Assembly: GCA_019649035.1 (NCBI GenBank)
Contig: BMAT01010638.1
Span: 50,983 to 84,846 of the forward strand
Length of the DNA stretch: 33,864 bases
DNA from: Elysia marginata
Taxonomy: Eukaryota > Mollusca > Gastropoda > Plakobranchidae
Direction of reading: 5' to 3'
The position numbers and the translations under genes were made by a program. Shown here one piece after another: positions 1 through 10,185 of this stretch. Each line of letters opens with the position of its first letter. Within the stretch, counting starts at the first letter, position 1. Below the pieces are notes generated by a model. The model was not told the origin of the DNA. It searched no databases and saw only the letters and a program-made list of their open reading frames with translations.

Positions 1-175
1 AGATAGATAGATAGATAGATGAATAAATGAATAGATAAATAGATAGATAGATAGATAAATAAGCAGATAAATAAATAGATAGATAAATAAATAAACAGAT
101 AAAAAAATAAATAGATAGGTAAATAAATAAACAGATAAATAAATAGATAGATAGATAGATAGATAGATAGACTCG

Positions 176-207
<32 letters not shown>

Positions 208-273
208 CTCGTAGATAGATGGATAGATAGATAGATAGATAGATAGACTCGTAGATAGACTCGTAGATAGATG

Positions 274-339
<66 letters not shown>
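1..339. repeat. GATA/TAGA tetranucleotide microsatellite
   Basis: Nearly uninterrupted (GATA)n with related AAATA variants over the first 120 bases. From about 170 the array is broken several times by the same ACTCGTAGATAGAT interruption, so a longer composite unit has itself been duplicated. Unique sequence begins at about 340. Confidence 0.97.
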
Positions 340-670
340 CCGGACCGGTCACCTCGAAGCAAGGCAGTAGTCTGAGGAGTTGTCACAGTGGCAATAAAAT
401 ACAGTCACAGCATCTAAATCAATCTAGGTTTTTACACATAGTTACCTACAGATAGATGTGAAACAGGAGTAGACAATAAAAATATCACATACACAAGAGA
501 GCGAGAGAGACACAAACAGAGAGATAGAGAGAGAAACACACAATGAGAATTTGAATGTTTTTTATTTCTTCATTGATTTTGTGGCCATGGGCCCATACAT
601 CTTGCAATAATCAACAGTCAAGTATGAAAGTCAGATTTCAATAACAATAGTATTTCATATACATATACTA
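340..670. other. non-coding spacer, no gene seen
   Basis: I see no gene here. There is a short purine-rich GAGA stretch near 497-540 and otherwise AT-rich sequence without long open frames. Confidence 0.5.
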
Positions 671-845
671 CAGTTGAATCCACTTAAAGCCAACACCTGT
701 AAGGGAAACTCTTGCTTAAAGTCAACACTGTTTCGGAGTCTCTTTTAGTATTTCTTTATAACTTTGTAATGATTTAAGTCAACCCTTGCTTAAAGACGAC
801 ACATTTTTTCAGTCCCGAGGTGTTGACTTTATCAGGATTCCACTG
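671..845. mobile_element. 175-bp MITE with CAGT ends and TA target site
   Basis: The left end CAGTTGAATCCACTTAAAG mirrors the right end ending GGATTCCACTG, and both sides are flanked by TA (669-670 and 846-847). The interior repeats the words TTAAAGTCAAC and CCGAGGTGTTGACTTTA in inverted order. TA duplication and CAGT termini are typical of the Tc1/mariner-pogo superfamily. There is no coding capacity. It shares terminal sequence with the larger element at 9520-10185 and the MITE at 10968-11146, so these three look like one family. Confidence 0.85.
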
Positions 846-1084
846 TACACACTAACAACTGTATTTCAACATACTAATACATACAAAGAACTGATTTTCA
901 AAATAACAATACATAATAGAAAGAATAAAATACTATAAGTTAAGGTTCACTCTCACAATCGCATAGATCCTAGTGATCATTATTTATGAATGAAAAAGGA
1001 AATAAGTGACAGGTTCTTTCGTCTATTTTAGCTCTGTACCTTGTATAAGTTCATAGAGTAGATTTATTCAGTATACGAATTATT

Positions 1085-1315
1085 TATTCGTATTTTGAAT
1101 AAATGTAATTAGCTGTAAACTTTTAGATTCATTAAGAAAGAAGCTAGTTTCTGTAGAGGCTCTCGAGAATCGTATTTGAATATCTTTCTTTCTTTCGTGT
1201 TCAAGCGCAAAATGAATAGCATATGGTATTCGTTTTCTACAAATGTAACTCCACAATAATTACACAAGTTGTCATTTGTCATGTTTATTCTTAAAAGGTT
1301 ATTTTTAAAGGAAGA
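1085..1315 (-). pseudogene. LINE ORF2 C-terminal Cys/His tail remnant
   Basis: Minus-strand translation gives a segment beginning FKNNLLRINM, followed by LCNYCG and EYHMLFIL. This C-x2-C then His arrangement is the usual tail downstream of LINE reverse transcriptases, followed by a helical stretch rich in Lys and Leu. It lies about 160 bp beyond the last RT-side frame and in a different frame, and a further small frameshift occurs near its end. It belongs to the element covering 1075-5385. Confidence 0.6.
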
Positions 1316-1474
1316 CTGAATGTAAAAGTGCTATAATTCTTCTCTTTTTGTAGGATAATTGATATGACAGGTACGGCGCTAATGTGAAATCAGAGTGTTA
1401 ATCTAAATAAAGTGGAAAATGATCAGATATGTGGGATCTAAATATTTGTATACTGATGCTTTTTAACCTATCTT

Positions 1475-2779
1475 TTACACAGTGTACAAAGTGTTTATCA
1501 TCTCCAATAAACTGGAAATACCAAGCATGACAAATCCAGTAGAACATAAGAGTTTCCTGATATCTGAGGCCCAATTACATCGGCTGTTTTGATCATGAAT
1601 GTACATTTGGTTACTACATTTTTTCGCGTACCTTGCGTTATCCATGGTCAGTAATCTACAGAAATATTTGATATCACGTGTATAATAAAACACAAACATA
1701 TAGTATCGTCCACATTCGGCAAGAGATAAATAATTGGGTGTAGTTTTTTCAACATTGCGTACACTTTTACAAAATCTGACATGGACGTTTTCAACTTCTT
1801 CAATTTCTTTAACGCCCCAAATCTCTGAACCGTACAAAAGCAGTGGTGATATCTTCATGTCAAAGATCTTAAAAAGAACACGGGTATCAATACGTTGGTA
1901 TCGATTAAAAAGACTCCTGATTTTTGTATACAAATGAGATGCTTTGCTGCATAAATTTTCAATTCCTTTTGAACATAGTAGGCTTGACGAAAAAATCAGG
2001 CCAAGATAGCTGTAGTAAGTAACAGTTTCTATTGGTTTGTTGCAAAAAGAACAATTTTTCTGAAGATTTTAGAATGCCTCCACTTCTAAACACAATCATT
2101 TTTGTTTTGCCAAGGTTCACATATAATCCCCATGTTGTGCAGTAAGATTGAAGACATTTAATTTTACGTTGCATGGAAATTACGCTATCCGCAAGCAGGC
2201 ACATATCATCAGAATACATGCATACATTTGCTTTATCGTTATCGTTTGTACAAAGTTAAATTCCTCCACCAATTACACTTCTTAGCATACAGTCGAATTC
2301 TGAAACATACATTGAAAAAAGCAATGGGCTTAAAATAAATCGTAGACGAACACCAGAGAGGCACTGGAAATAGTCTGTTATATGGTTCATATCTACTCTG
2401 ATTGCGGACTTCACAGAAGAATACATACTCTTCAGCACTTTCAATACATGACCACTTAGCTTGTTTCTTTGCAAGAGGTGCGATAACCTCTCATGAGGCA
2501 CACAATCAAACGCTTTTGAAAAAAATCAATGAACAATACATAAAAACGACCTTTACTCTTTGATAAGTATTTCTTAATGACGGTGTGCAAAGAAAAAATG
2601 TGGTCAATCGTACTGTATCCCCTCCTAAAGCCCGCTTGTGATTCGGGAATTAGGTTTTGAGAGTTGACCCAACCAGTGAGTCGAGAGTTTAGAATACCGG
2701 AAAAGATCTTTGATATGATATTTAAGAGAGCAATGCCCCTGTAGTTGCTCGCCAAATCTCGCCTTCCTTTCTTAAACAA
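1475..2779 (-). pseudogene. reverse transcriptase domain of LINE ORF2 (frameshifted)
   Basis: Several consecutive minus-strand frames together cover a non-LTR reverse transcriptase. Visible in order are NYRGIALLN (fingers), QAGFRRGYST, the FIDF catalytic-Asp motif A interrupted by a one-base frameshift just before the expected KAFD, CVPHERL, a damaged form of the usual RQGC-ILSPLLF block (SGVRLRFILSPLLFS), and the catalytic YSDD motif C at about 2218. The thumb and C-terminal region follows with ISPLLLYGSEIWG and a stop at 1475. The motif order and the catalytic Asp residues identify the family securely. The frameshifts show it no longer makes a protein. Confidence 0.88.
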
Positions 2780-3420
2780 AGGGTAAATAGGTGAATTAGA
2801 CCAGCCACTCGGATATTTTCCGGAGTGAAAAACAGTATGAATTAATAGGACCAGAAAGGATATAAGGAGAGGGCAGAAATTGATATAAAATTTAGGTCCA
2901 ACGCCATCAGAACCACATGCTTTCCCTTTTTTTCTGTGCTCTTATTGCCTGAAGAACTTCTTCAGATGTAATGAGAGAATTCAGTGTGTCATCATCTGTA
3001 GAGTCGTTAATACTTTCAAAGTGAAGATCAGCGTCAGTCGGCTCGTCATTTGTCGGTGTGCTATTGGATTTAGCAAGTCTTTAAAATAATCGTGAAAATC
3101 TCTTGGTTTTACGTTTCCCTGTTTGGTACCATATGGGTTTGATAGGTTCTTGTTTATTTTACTCCAGAGATCTTTAGAGTCGTTTTTACTCATTGCTGTG
3201 TTTAAGTCTTCAATATTAGTGCGATCTACCTCTGCTTTTTTCTTAAAACATGACGTGATTTGAATGTTTGTTTAGCTTCTAAATATTGATTTAAAATCAA
3301 AGGATCGTTTGAGCGGTGGAAAGACCGTAAGAGTCGATACTTTGTAAATTTAAGTGTTTAACATTCCTCATCCCACCATATGGGTTGAGTTTTGGTGCTT
3401 TTGCTAAAAAAGCTACTTTT

Positions 3421-3470
3421 GTAAGGCAACTGCTCACGGAATTGCGTAAGGCAACTGCTCACGGAATTGC
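3421..3470. repeat. perfect 25-bp tandem duplication inside the LINE
   Basis: The unit GTAAGGCAACTGCTCACGGA plus ATTGC occurs twice with no mismatch (3421-3445 and 3446-3470). As 25 is not a multiple of three, it shifts the ORF2 frame just after the endonuclease domain. Lack of divergence between the copies implies a recent event. Confidence 0.9.
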
Positions 3471-4738
3471 GTTGCCTGCTTTACACAATCTATTAGGATA
3501 TCACTTGCACTATCAACGTCTTCATTATTAAAGTAAGAAATAAAGTCACAGTTAACATTTTCCAATAGATTTTCAAGTCGGATTGAATACTCTTCTTTGC
3601 GTGTACCATTCCAAGGAATCTTATGAAAAGGGTGTAGTGGAAAATGCCTGTCGATTGTTTCTTCGTCAGAGTCATTTTGGCACATGGTTATAAACCTTCC
3701 ATGTAAAGGAAAATGGTCGGATTCGGGTCGTGGATCGACGGTAAACATTACAAGGCTTTGAAATAGCTGGGCACTCAAAACAAGATAGTCTACTATCGTT
3801 CGTCCTCTATTTGCTATACAGGTTATGTTACCAACTTCATCCCCACACGTTCTTCCATTAGCCAAACACAGATTGTTTTGACGACAAAATGTTGTGAGTT
3901 GCGTCCCATAAGTATTTGTAAATGAGGGGTCGCGAGAGTTTCTGCGACAGTTAATTTCGTTGAACACACAATCTCCATTCTCATAATTGGGGAGAAACTT
4001 ATTAACATTGTTCTCTACAAAAATATCATCCACAGTTCCAGATCTAGCATTTCAATCACCCACTATCAACCACTCCACATCACACAGCTTATAATTCACT
4101 TCATGATACATCGTTTCCAACCTCTGTAACCCTTTCACATTATCATCATTAAACACTGGTGAAGGTCCATGAGGAACATAGGGAAAGCAGATGATAACCT
4201 TTTTGTTTACAGAAAAGCAAGTTTGGTCAGCGATGAGACAAATTTTAATACATTCGTCAATATCAATACTCAATTGTGAGACATGTTTAGTAAAATAGTT
4301 ACGTACAAAGACAGCAAAGCCACCTCCCAAATGACCATTTCTTTTTGACACATAACATTTGTGATCAGGGAATGTGAGACTCATCTTTTCTTCACTACAG
4401 TTATAAATTTCCGAGTAAGCAAAAATTGTGAACTGATTGCAATAACTAATAAAGTTTTTATTATTAAGTTCTGTTTGTAAGCCATGTACATTCCAAGCCA
4501 TGATAGATATCTCTGGGGGAAAACTGTTGTTGTTATTTGGTGTTTTTCTATTTATCTTGATGTCACGACACTGATTTAGCATGTTACTGTTATTGTTGTT
4601 TTCATTATTTGAATGAGGTTGATCTTGATCGCAGTTATTACCATTTATGCTTTCATGTTCACTTGTAACATATGAAACTTTAGCATTTTGAGGGTTACAT
4701 AGTTGCATATCCGGATTTTGTTTACATGGGTTACACAC
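3434..4738 (-). pseudogene. endonuclease domain of LINE ORF2 (nonsense codon)
   Basis: From Met at 4738 an Asn-rich leader precedes an exonuclease-endonuclease-phosphatase fold. Visible are ISIMAWNVHGLQ, a GGGFAVFVRNY block, LIVGD then NARSG, a TIVDYLVLS block and ESDHFPL, corresponding to the catalytic Asn, Asp-x-Asn and Ser-Asp-His motifs of LINE endonucleases. The whole stretch lies in one frame except for a TGA at about 4050, exactly where the normal GDFNAR motif would have Phe. The frame ends at 3434 beside the 25-bp duplication. The domain would nick target DNA to prime reverse transcription, but this copy is dead. Confidence 0.85.
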
Positions 4739-5004
4739 AGAATTATCACGAGTATGAGTCTGTAGTGTTGTCCAGGGCCGGCCTCCGTGTCATTCTTTAG
4801 TCAACTGTTGTTCTGACTGATGTTGTGAGTCAGGACTTGGGGTTACGATTGTACCATCTGTGTTGTCGCTGTTTTGGTTGAGGTTGGACCGGATCGCTGA
4901 CGGTCCCATGCGCCTGTCTTGTTTATTTGGTTCGGTTGAACGCCTGTTTTCTTGTTGTTGTTGCCGTGTACTTTCTTTCCCTTCGGGATGTTGGGTTGCT
5001 CCTT

Positions 5005-5361
5005 TTATGCGTCGATGGGGGCGGACAATTTGACGGGCTTGTGTGGGTCGCTCAACGTTGAGTGATGGTGTGTCGGCCCTTCGTCGACATGGAGCACGCC
5101 ATTTTTATAATAGGCGAAATGACCTTTTTCTTTATGCTTCTTTAATTCTTGTCTTTGGTTGTACGTTAGGTCATTGCTTACCCCAATCCCTAAAGATTTA
5201 AGTTCTGCACGTTTCCCCAACACTTGCACTTTATCACAATGGAACTGGAATCTTGCTATCACGGGGCGGGGGTAACAGCTGTCAGTCTGGGGGCCTGTAC
5301 GGTGTACTCGCACAAGATCCCGATCAGTCCAGTTTGTGTGCGGGAGGACAGTTTTTGACAT
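5005..5361 (-). pseudogene. LINE ORF1 C-terminal portion (L1-ORF1-like RNA-binding region)
   Basis: The 118-codon frame contains VRVHRTGPQTDS, RPVIARFQF and LGIGVSNDLTYNQRQELK. This resembles the RHRxG-RPxIxKF-xxDLTxxxR pattern seen in L1-type ORF1 RNA-binding domains, which coat LINE RNA. The N-terminal coiled coil expected in a full ORF1 is absent, and upstream sequence runs straight into (GA)n. The stop is about 265 bp before the first Met of the endonuclease frame, as expected for a separate ORF1. Confidence 0.6.
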
Positions 5362-5385
5362 ATTATAGTAGTTTAGCTTTTGGTG

Positions 5386-5388
<3 letters not shown>

Positions 5389-5425
<37 letters not shown>
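5389..5425. repeat. (GA)n microsatellite
   Basis: An uninterrupted GA dinucleotide run directly abutting the 5'-truncated end of the minus-strand LINE. Confidence 0.95.
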
Positions 5426-5428
<3 letters not shown>

Positions 5429-5685
5429 GATTTGTGGCCGAATGACCCTATAACTAGCTATTTTTATTGATGATTTACATCCCATGCTCGCCAGTGGTCA
5501 TGAAATGGTGGTCGACAAGTTAGAAAAGAAGCATCAAGTCTTTGTATATAAACATTTCAGGAAAGATTTGAGAAAATGCAACTAAACTAAGGATCTTGGA
5601 AGAGAAACAGAGTTTAAAGAAGCTATTTCGTGTGTTCTTCCTTCTGTGACAGCCTAGGCTGCTTGTATCTCGGTGCAGTAGGCCT

Positions 5686-5790
5686 ATAGGCCTCAATTTC
5701 ACTTAGATTATAAAGAATGAATAGGCCTCAATTTTACTTAGATTATAAAGAATGTATAGGCCTCAATTTCACTTAGATTATAAAGAATTC
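5686..5790. repeat. 35-bp tandem repeat, three units
   Basis: Three head-to-tail copies begin ATAGGCCTCAATTT at 5686, 5721 and 5756. They differ by only a few bases. Each unit opens with an AGGCCT palindrome, which is also frequent elsewhere in the window. Confidence 0.9.
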
Positions 5791-6635
5791 ATTAGGAGAC
5801 GTACAGCGTAAGTGAATATCTAAAGCAACATTTCTACGAGCGTAGCTGACATTAGGTACCTAGGCTAGAAGTGGTAGCCCACCGAGCAAAACATGATAGG
5901 CCTGTAAAGCTCGACCTAGATCTTCTGCTTACACGCCACACCAGACGTAGCCTGGGCATATACACAATTTATCATGCAATGCATCCATAAAATTATTTAT
6001 GCTCTGGTTAAACTGGGCTTTTATTTGAAACCCCTTTAAAAACATCTTTCGTGATTCCTTTGTAGGTGAGCATTTGCTCTGGTTTACTTTTTTCCCTGGA
6101 GGTCAATTAGGTCTAGGTTCAATAAAATGACTTCGGGCTTTCGTATAGTAAATCATTTGCTTGTCCCAGAGAAATCTAAAAAATATGCTTATTTTTAGGT
6201 TTCTGTGGCTTGTCCCCATTATTTGCACGAACGTCTTTTGAAGGCTGGTCTTTCAGCAAACTATTTTCGTTCTGTCTTTTGCTCAAGCCTAAATGCCTAC
6301 ATAGGCCTACTTATTCGCCCGCCAGCACTCCATCTAAATGGTTGAGTGCTCTTTATGTGCAGCTATGAGGGAATTTCTGACCACATGCATGTTTTGAACT
6401 ATAACAGCATTTGAGCCAAAACGTCGCTCTTTATTTACTTATTTCAACGATTTCATTCGTTAACATGTCTGCCATTAAATAATATAGCCCAAGTCAGAGC
6501 AGCCGCCCTGACCATTATTGATCAATAAGATCAACGATAAATACGTTTGTCAAACTTAGTTTGTCTAAGAACTCTTTTGTTAAAGAAGTCAATTGATCGC
6601 TGGCGGAAGTACACTTGTTCTCAAGGACAACAAAT
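5791..6635. other. upstream region of the TUFM-like gene
   Basis: No coding region is supported here. This AT-rich stretch must contain the promoter and 5' UTR of the gene starting at 6636. No clear TATA box or upstream exon is recognisable. An ETS-like GCGGAAGT word lies just ahead of the start codon. Confidence 0.4.
6602..6612 (+). promoter_or_regulatory. possible ETS/GABP (NRF-2) site
   Basis: GGCGGAAGTAC lies 24-34 bases ahead of the ATG. GGAAGT cores bind ETS factors, and GABP/NRF-2 controls many nuclear genes for mitochondrial proteins in animals. A single short match is weak evidence. Confidence 0.25.
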
Positions 6636-8162
6636 ATGGCAGCCTACATTGTGAGGTCTGCGCCCTCGCGCATATCAAAGTGTTTTCCGCTCTTATTATC
6701 AAATTTCCGAGGTAGTGATATGACATGGCCACTATCTATGTCCTCTAAATGCCCAAAAGGACTTTTTACGCTGCGCCTGATAGGCAGTGAACAGTTTCTT
6801 CGTTCATTTCCGATCAGGCAAGTAGCAACAGGTGCCAAAGATAAGAGGGCTAGATCTACAAATGAAACGATCCAGAAACCCCACTGTAATGTAGGGACAA
6901 TTGGCCATGTTGATCATGGAAAAACAACACTTACTGCAGCAATTACCAAAGTGATGTCTGAGAAGTACTCAGATGACAACAAATTTGTATCTTATGAGGC
7001 AATTGATAAGGCCCCCGATGAAATTAAAAGAGGTATAACTATCAACTCAGCACACATTGAATATGTGACCAAAAACAGACATTATGCCCACACAGATTGC
7101 CCTGGTCATATTGATTATGTGAAAAATATGATAACTGGAGCATCTCAGATGGATGGAGCAATTTTGGTGGTTGCAGCTACTGATGGGACAATGCCTCAGA
7201 CCAGAGAACACCTGCTGTTGGCAAAGCAGATAGGTGTGAACAGCATTGTAGTTTTTATCAATAAAGCTGACGCAGTTGACAGCGAGATGGTTGAGCTTGT
7301 AGAGTTAGAAATAAGGGAAGTTCTTACAGAGTATGGCTTTGATGGTGAGAATATTCCTATTGTATTTGGTTCAGCACTACAAGCATTGAAAGGTGAGCAA
7401 AGTGAACTTGGAGAACAGAAAATTCTTGAATTGATGGACACCATTGATAAATATATTCCAACACCTGACAGAAATGTTGAGGAGCCAGTGTTAATGCCTG
7501 TAGAGAAGTTGGTATCGGTACCAGGGAGAGGAACTGTGGCTATAGGCACTTTAAAGAGAGGTGTTTTAAGTAAAGGTAACCCAGTTGAGGTGGTAGGTCA
7601 TGGGAATGTAGTAAAAAGTGTTGCTTCAGACATTCAAGTTTTTGGTAAATCTGTGAAAGACTGCTATGCTGGAGACAATGTCGGTGTGCTCCTTAGAGGT
7701 GTTAAAAATGCAGCTCTGCAACGTGGTATGATACTTGGACCTCCAGGTACCCTGAGTCAGTGCAATGCTTTCAGAGCTCAGCTTTACTTGCTCACAAAGC
7801 AAGAGGGTGGCCGAGCTAGACCTATCACCACTAACTATATCCAGATGATGTACAGTAACACATGGAACATTTCAGCGTGTGTACGTCTTCCAGAGGATAC
7901 CACCATGTTGATGCCGGGAGAAGCAGTCCATACAGAAGTTTTACTCCGGTTACCTATGGTGCTCGGAGCCGGCCAGCGGTTTACTATTCGTGAAAACAAT
8001 CTTACCACTGTCACAGGGCTTGTCACAGAGATCCTACCACCTTCGGATCTTAAAGTTAAGGGGTTCAATGAGGAAAAGCAGACCATGAATGTGATTCAAG
8101 GAAACGCACAAGTTACCAGAAGTGCACGTTTGAAAAGGAAATCACAAAAAACTGAAAAGTGA
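6636..8162 (+). CDS. TUFM: mitochondrial elongation factor Tu (TUFM-like), intronless
   Basis: A 508-residue translational GTPase that would deliver aminoacyl-tRNA to the mitochondrial ribosome. ATG at 6636 is chosen because it has A at -3 and G at +4 and opens an Arg/Ser-rich leader without acidic residues for 27 positions, typical of a mitochondrial presequence. G-domain motifs are complete: GHVDHGKT (90-97), RGITIN (132-137), DCPGH (154-158), NKAD (209-212) and SAL (246-248). Domain 2 starts near VPGRGTV (295-301); domain 3 ends around TGLVTEIL (460-467). Oddities: the His of the usual KPH motif is Cys376, GGRH is GGRA (391-394), and a 41-residue Lys/Arg-rich tail follows position 467. Human TUFM is about 455 residues and split by introns; this copy has none. 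Either an intron-poor orthologue, or a divergent or retrotransposed paralogue. EF-Tu identity is certain; orthology is not. Confidence 0.93.
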   Translation: MAAYIVRSAPSRISKCFPLLLSNFRGSDMTWPLSMSSKCPKGLFTLRLIGSEQFLRSFPIRQVATGAKDKRARSTNETIQKPHCNVGTIGHVDHGKTTLTAAITKVMSEKYSDDNKFVSYEAIDKAPDEIKRGITINSAHIEYVTKNRHYAHTDCPGHIDYVKNMITGASQMDGAILVVAATDGTMPQTREHLLLAKQIGVNSIVVFINKADAVDSEMVELVELEIREVLTEYGFDGENIPIVFGSALQALKGEQSELGEQKILELMDTIDKYIPTPDRNVEEPVLMPVEKLVSVPGRGTVAIGTLKRGVLSKGNPVEVVGHGNVVKSVASDIQVFGKSVKDCYAGDNVGVLLRGVKNAALQRGMILGPPGTLSQCNAFRAQLYLLTKQEGGRARPITTNYIQMMYSNTWNISACVRLPEDTTMLMPGEAVHTEVLLRLPMVLGAGQRFTIRENNLTTVTGLVTEILPPSDLKVKGFNEEKQTMNVIQGNAQVTRSARLKRKSQKTEK

Positions 8163-8790
8163 TAGCATTTGGTAATTTTTCATTTCATTGAGACTTAAGT
8201 TGAGGTTCAGAATGTGCACACAATTGACTCCTGATATCCTAATGAAGCAAATGATAGACTTCAGGTTATAAATGAAACAGTTTCTGTGTTCTAATCTTAA
8301 TGTTTAAAAAATCTTTCAGTTTCACTTTGTTACATGTACCTGGTAAACCTTAAGTTCACTATATTTTCGGGAAACATTTATGTTGATTTTCAATGAAAAG
8401 AAAATATAGTTTAGTTCTAATAATTTGAAGGTGGATAATTCAAAAAAAATTTTTTTGGTATTACATTACATGTAATGTAATTTGAACTAGGCTTATACAA
8501 ATACTCAGATTACAATTAAAAGGCTATTTTGTAATATGTGCTGATAATTCAAGTTTTGATTAATTTAAAGTTAGCTTTGTTGGAAGTATCAAAATTGGAT
8601 TGTACGTTTAGGAATTTTGAGCTTATGTAGAATGCACTGTGAAGACTCATTAATATTATGATATGACACTTTTCAAGAATGTTCTTGTATAAAAAAAATA
8701 TATGACTTGTTATACTTACTGTTGAAACCTCTTGTTATAAGATAAACTTCTCTGGGTTTGAAATAAAAGTTTATCTTATTCAAAGTTTAT
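8163..8790 (+). other. 3' UTR of the TUFM-like gene with poly(A) signal
   Basis: AT-rich sequence after the stop. The first canonical AATAAA on the plus strand is at 8762-8767, giving a 3' UTR of roughly 620 bases; an ATTAAA near 8515 is an alternative. A perfect 22-bp palindrome centred on ACATGT lies at 8460-8481 and could form a hairpin. The proposed AATAAA falls in a MITE-like sequence (8719-8861). Confidence 0.5.
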
Positions 8791-8861
8791 GCCTAGCAGT
8801 AGCATTATTAAGAAAAAAAAATTAAAAGAGGGCTAAAAATATTGTTCATTTTCAACAACAG
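8719..8861. mobile_element. possible 143-bp MITE
   Basis: The left end CTGTTGAAACC and the right end TTTTCAACAACAG are imperfect inverted repeats, and the left end is preceded by TA. The interior has inverted AGATAAACTT and AAGTTTATCTTA words. A related sequence lies at 18465-18588. The ends are imperfect, so this is tentative. Confidence 0.35.
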
Positions 8862-9519
8862 TTATAAATCTTAAATAGGGTTGGGTTTTTTTAACAGTAC
8901 CCCATTGTATTCATCTATCTGGGGCTATAATCTCTAGAGTAGCTCTAGCTGCAATGAGTTTTTCAGAGTTTAGTCATAATTTTTACATTTTATTGAATTT
9001 ATATAACAAAAAAATTTTTTTTTCTCAAATTTTTTAAGTTAAACATTAAAAAATTTCTTGAAAGTATACAAATTTCATGGAACAAAAAAAATTCACCCTT
9101 TTAATTTTTTTTTTTTCAAGTTCAAATTTCCTGTGTCTGAAATTTAGGAATGGACAAATTTGGCTACCTTAGAAATAGATGTTTAGTGAAGCTGAGTGAA
9201 AAAATCATGACATTGTAAATAATACATAATGGTTTTTATGATACATGTAAATTGTACTTAATAGTTACAGCCAGACTTTTGTGAAATTTTTTGCAATCTG
9301 GCTACAAACATGTAGGTCTACCAAATTCCTATCATTTGAATTTACTTCACATTACAAAAGATTTAAAGAAAACACCGAACAGACTTAGTTGATTAATCAT
9401 CAATAATATTAATTGTTTTATGGTCATATATATATATATATATTTATCTGATCCAACTTGGTTTTTGCTATAAATAGATCTTCAGAATTTCCTTTTTTTA
9501 AGAACAGAGTTTTCATGTA
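8862..9519. other. AT-rich intergenic, no gene seen
   Basis: Contains several A/T homopolymer runs and a short (TA)n at 9426-9443. No supported coding sequence. Confidence 0.5.
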
Positions 9520-10185
9520 CAGTGGAATCCGCGAGAAGTCAACTGGCTTGAAGTCAACTCTCGGTTAAAGTCAACACCTCGCAAAGGTCCCATTTTTTTC
9601 CTTCTTTATTTAAGTAACTTTATTTCGCATTAAGTCAACAGCTTTGAACCTATTTTTGCTTAAAGTCAACACCTCGTTGTCAAATGGAAAGATATAGAGA
9701 GACCCCAGATGGGTCTTGTAAGAGACAAAGAGGTACATAGCGAAGGTGGGTGGGTGGGCATTCTTTGTCTCCAATCATGATTCAAGACACAGCGTTCAGC
9801 GCTTGCTCGCCTGCCTTGGCCCACTGGTATGGCAAGGGCTAGAGGGGGAGGGGGTAGCTAGTGCTGGACAGAAGACAGTGACACGATCTGATTGGCGCAA
9901 TTCACTGACGATTCCCCCACTCCTCCCCGCCTCGCCAAACCAGCGCGAACACAGTGTTCATGTGCACACACCTACACATTCCATCCCTACGTCTAGGCTA
10001 AGCTAGCCTTCATCATTTCTCTGAGTACTGTACCTTCCTAGTGGTTTTGCAGCCCTCGTTGAATTTATCTAGTTCTTACACATTGCAATATGTTACNNNN
10101 NNNNNNNNNNNNNNNNNNNNNNNNNNNNNNNNNNNNNNNNNNNNTTTTTCGGTCCCGAGGTGTTGACTTTATCCGGATTCCACTG
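9520..10185. mobile_element. pogo/Tc1-like deletion derivative interrupted by an assembly gap
   Basis: The left end CAGTGGAATCCGCGAG and the right end ATCCGGATTCCACTG are inverted repeats flanked by TA (9518-9519 and 10186-10187). The left 170 bp carry repeated AAGTCAAC words, often as TTAAAGTCAACACCTCG, and the mirror form GAGGTGTTGACTTTA lies at the right end. The interior at 9745-10040 is GC-rich, unlike the flanks, with no credible coding sequence. Because 48 Ns sit inside, the true length is unknown and missing coding sequence cannot be excluded. Confidence 0.8.
10097..10144. other. assembly gap (48 N)
   Basis: A run of 48 undetermined bases. It lies inside the element at 9520-10185 and may be a placeholder rather than a measured distance. 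Confidence 1.

Larger units (their letters stand above)
1075..5385 (-). mobile_element. decayed non-LTR retrotransposon (LINE), 5' truncated
   Basis: Read on the minus strand, the order is ORF1 remnant (5361-5005), apurinic-type endonuclease (4738-3434), reverse transcriptase (about 2779-1475) and a Cys/His C-terminal tail (about 1310-1075). This is the normal layout of a two-ORF LINE. The coding sequence is broken by several frameshifts, at least one nonsense codon and a perfect 25-bp tandem duplication (3421-3470), so it is inactive. ORF1 starts partway into its domain, next to a (GA)n tract at 5389-5425, so the 5' end is missing. The clade cannot be assigned by eye; a jockey/CR1-like or L1-like relative is possible. 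The 3' boundary is uncertain, because no poly(A) or tail repeat is evident. Confidence 0.85.

Noticed and set aside
6615-6635. Upstream TTG as the EF-Tu start
   Set aside because: An ATG at 6636 has a strong initiation context and opens a clean mitochondrial presequence; non-ATG starts are rare in animals.
7196-7549. 117-codon minus-strand open frame
   Set aside because: Shadow of the EF-Tu coding sequence.
9746-10006. 86-codon plus-strand open frame
   Set aside because: It lies in the GC-rich core of a non-autonomous transposon, with no recognisable domain and low-complexity composition.
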